Assembly (NCBI GenBank): GCA_028702395.1
Contig: JAQVOV010000083.1
Coordinates: forward strand, 1 to 7,223
Direction of reading: 5' to 3'
Length of the DNA stretch: 7,223 nt
From: Candidatus Omnitrophota bacterium
Lineage (GTDB): Bacteria; Omnitrophota; Gorgyraeia; JABMRN01
The notes below the pieces were generated by a model. It worked only from the letters and a program-made list of their open reading frames with translations, had not been told where the DNA came from and did not search any database. Position 1 is the stretch's first letter, and the number at the start of each line of letters is the position of its first letter. Below are positions 5,473 through 7,223 of the stretch, in pieces. The position numbers and the translations under genes were made by a program.

Positions 5473-5502
5473 TGACACATGACTCACAGGCTCACTGACA
5501 CA
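5473..5502 (+). repeat. Heptamer array C-right (TGACACA type)
   Basis: On the plus strand, TGACACA (5473-5479) and TGACTCA (5480-5486) are followed by two octamer variants, CAGGCTCA and CTGACACA, ending one base before the aspS stop codon. In reverse complement the unit is TGTGTCA, differing from the left array's TGTGTCT by one base, so the two arrays are inverted relatives. The period here is less exact than in the other arrays. Confidence 0.6.
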
Positions 5503-5503
5503 A

Positions 5504-7223
5504 TTATTTTGCTTTTCTTATGTGAAGATCCCTTAATTGCTTTTCATCAACATCAGATGGTGCCTGTGTCATTGGACATTGTGCTTTCTGTGTTTTAGGA
5601 AATGCAATAACATCTCTTATGGAATCACTTTCTGTAAATAAGGTTAAAAATCTATCTATTCCTATAGCTATTCCTCCATGAGGAGGCGCACCATACTTAA
5701 AGGCTTCTAGAAGAAAACCAAATCTTTTTTCTGCTTCTTCTTTTGATAAACCAATAATATCAAATATCTTTTTTTGAATATCCTGTCTATGTATCCTTAT
5801 ACTTCCACTAGCCATTTCCATACCATTTATTACAAGATCATATGATGTTGATTTTATATTACCATAATCACCTTTTTCAAACTTGTCTAGATCTTCTTTA
5901 CAAAAATTAGTAAAGGGATGATGTTCAGAATCCCATCTTTTTTCCTGCGTATTATAGTTAAAAAGAGGAAAATCAACAACCCAAATAAGTTCGAAAGACT
6001 TTTCAGGAATAATTTTCAGAAGATTTGCTAAATGCAATCTTAAATTACCAAGGACATTACAGATCACATCGTTTTTATCTGCACAGAAAAAGATTATATC
6101 TCCTACTTCTGCTTCCATAGTACTCACTATTTCATCAAGCTGATCCTGTTTAAAGAACTTTTGGATAGGAGATTGTATCTTCCCCTCTTGTAAAACAAAA
6201 TATGCAAGTCCTTTTGCACCCCATTCTTGTGCTTTTGCGGTAACCCCATCTATCTGTGATCTGCTAAAACAAGCGGCTCCTTTGGCAGTAATCGCTTTAA
6301 CTCTTCCACCCTCGTCAATGATCTGTTTAAAAACTTTTAGCTCGCAATCCTTAACTATATCAGAAACATCTTTAAGTTCCATTGAAAAACGTGTGTCTGG
6401 TTTATCAGAACCATACCTTGACATTGCATCCGAATAAGCAATTCTTTTAAATGGGACTTTAAGATCTATATTATCTATTTCTTTAAATACTATCTTCAGC
6501 ATTTGTTCAAATAAACAAAAGATATCCTCACTCTCTACAAAAGACATCTCCACATCAAGCTGTGTAAATTCCGGTTGTCTGTCAGCTCGAAGATCCTCAT
6601 CTCTAAAACATTTTGCTATTTGATAATATTTATCTAGACCCGCTACCATTAAAAGTTGTTTGAATATTTGCGGGGATTGAGGTAAAGCAAAAAATGATCC
6701 TGGATTCACTCTCGAAGGAACAAGATAATCCCTTGCCCCTTCAGGTGTTGATTTTGTTAGTATAGGGGTCTCAACATCAACGAAGCCTTGTCCATCAAAA
6801 AAATCCCTCATTAACTTTATGACTTTACTTCTTAACCTAAGATTTTTTTGCATAACTTTTCGCCTGATATCGAGATATCGATATTTCAATCTTACATCTT
6901 CATTTATCTTAGACATATCATCTATCTCAAACGGAGGGGTCTCTGCAGTATTTAGAACTATACACTCTTTTACCAATAGCTCGATTTTTCCCGTAAATAG
7001 TTTTGGATTTTCTGTAACTCCAGGCCGTAACCGAACGATCCCCTTTATCTGTAGAACATATTCATTTCTAATAGTTTCAGCTGTTTTGTGTGCTTCTATA
7101 TTCTCCTTAGGATCAAAAACTATCTGTGTTATGCCATATGCATCTCTAAGATCAATAAAAATAACATCTCCATGGTCTCTTCTTGAATTTACCCAACCTG
7201 AAATAGTAACTTGTTCATTTACG
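5504..7223 (-). CDS. aspS: Aspartyl-tRNA synthetase, 5' end outside the window
   Basis: The reading frame is open from the stop TAA (5504-5506) to the right edge, giving 572 visible residues. A TTG at 6974-6976 is an internal leucine codon, not the start. The visible start VNEQVTISGWVNSRRDHG is the anticodon-binding OB fold, so only about 15 residues are missing from a protein of about 590, the usual bacterial length. Class II core motifs are present (visible numbering): motif 1 around 147-170 (FVDVETPILTKSTPEG), motif 2 at 206-221 (FRDEDLRADRQPEFTQ), and motif 3 with GIDR at 521-524. DKPDTRF at 273-279 and the bacterial GAD insert (about 285-400) are also seen. The enzyme attaches aspartate to tRNA-Asp. 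RRDHG carries a His at visible residue 17, a position linked to tRNA discrimination. Next gene: the lipoprotein, 158 bases downstream. Confidence 0.96.
   Translation of the reverse strand, partial: VNEQVTISGWVNSRRDHGDVIFIDLRDAYGITQIVFDPKENIEAHKTAETIRNEYVLQIKGIVRLRPGVTENPKLFTGKIELLVKECIVLNTAETPPFEIDDMSKINEDVRLKYRYLDIRRKVMQKNLRLRSKVIKLMRDFFDGQGFVDVETPILTKSTPEGARDYLVPSRVNPGSFFALPQSPQIFKQLLMVAGLDKYYQIAKCFRDEDLRADRQPEFTQLDVEMSFVESEDIFCLFEQMLKIVFKEIDNIDLKVPFKRIAYSDAMSRYGSDKPDTRFSMELKDVSDIVKDCELKVFKQIIDEGGRVKAITAKGAACFSRSQIDGVTAKAQEWGAKGLAYFVLQEGKIQSPIQKFFKQDQLDEIVSTMEAEVGDIIFFCADKNDVICNVLGNLRLHLANLLKIIPEKSFELIWVVDFPLFNYNTQEKRWDSEHHPFTNFCKEDLDKFEKGDYGNIKSTSYDLVINGMEMASGSIRIHRQDIQKKIFDIIGLSKEEAEKRFGFLLEAFKYGAPPHGGIAIGIDRFLTLFTESDSIRDVIAFPKTQKAQCPMTQAPSDVDEKQLRDLHIRKAK

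Noticed and set aside
5504..6976. aspS starting at TTG 6974-6976
   Set aside because: The frame continues upstream without a stop to the window edge and encodes the conserved AspRS anticodon-binding domain, so this TTG is an internal leucine codon.

Overview
The window is AT-rich bacterial DNA. All seven recognisable genes lie on the minus strand and read from right to left: aspS (5' end outside the window), a small lipoprotein gene, phoH, a PgpH-type HD phosphodiesterase gene, ybeY, a fused diacylglycerol/undecaprenol kinase-PAP2 phosphatase gene, and the first 38 codons of a DUF502 membrane protein. The phoH, HD, ybeY, dgkA order is a common conserved bacterial neighbourhood. The lipoprotein's start (YERDRVDQKIAGNQGY) resembles small lipoproteins I associate with Candidatus Omnitrophota. 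With the low GC and gene order, that makes an Omnitrophota-like uncultured bacterium my best guess, but it is an inference and not proven here.

Layout: 1-115 DUF502 start; 116-268 gap; 269-988 dgkA-PAP2; 989-1205 gap; 1206-1679 ybeY, overlapping the HD gene by 29 bases; 1651-3882 HD protein; 3907-4884 phoH, sharing a GTGA overlap with the lipoprotein gene (4881-5345); 5346-5503 gap; 5504-7223 aspS. The tight lipoprotein-phoH-HD-ybeY block (overlaps of 4 and 29 bases, one 24-base gap) is probably one transcription unit. The genes cover tRNA charging, RNA processing (YbeY and PhoH), cyclic-di-AMP turnover (PgpH-like) and lipid-carrier or phospholipid metabolism (DgkA-PAP2).

The unusual content is in the three longer gaps. 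Each holds short degenerate tandem arrays with a 7-base unit, typically about five units (near 35 bases) per array. I count eight arrays. Unit sequences differ between loci (GTTATCT, CGTTAAT, NGCTACG, NNGAGCT, AAGTAAA, GTGTCTT, TGACACA), while length and copy number stay nearly constant. In each gap, arrays facing each other are at least partly inverted-complementary, so each gap is roughly array-core-inverted array. Arrays also sit tightly against gene edges: three start 4-8 bases upstream of a Shine-Dalgarno sequence, and others lie next to or across the stop codon of the preceding gene. In the middle gap the core is itself a strong imperfect palindrome. I do not recognise these as a named element, and they are the best candidate here for something undescribed.

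No tRNA, rRNA, CRISPR, transposase or convincing rho-independent terminator was found. No gene-free stretch exceeds 217 bases.
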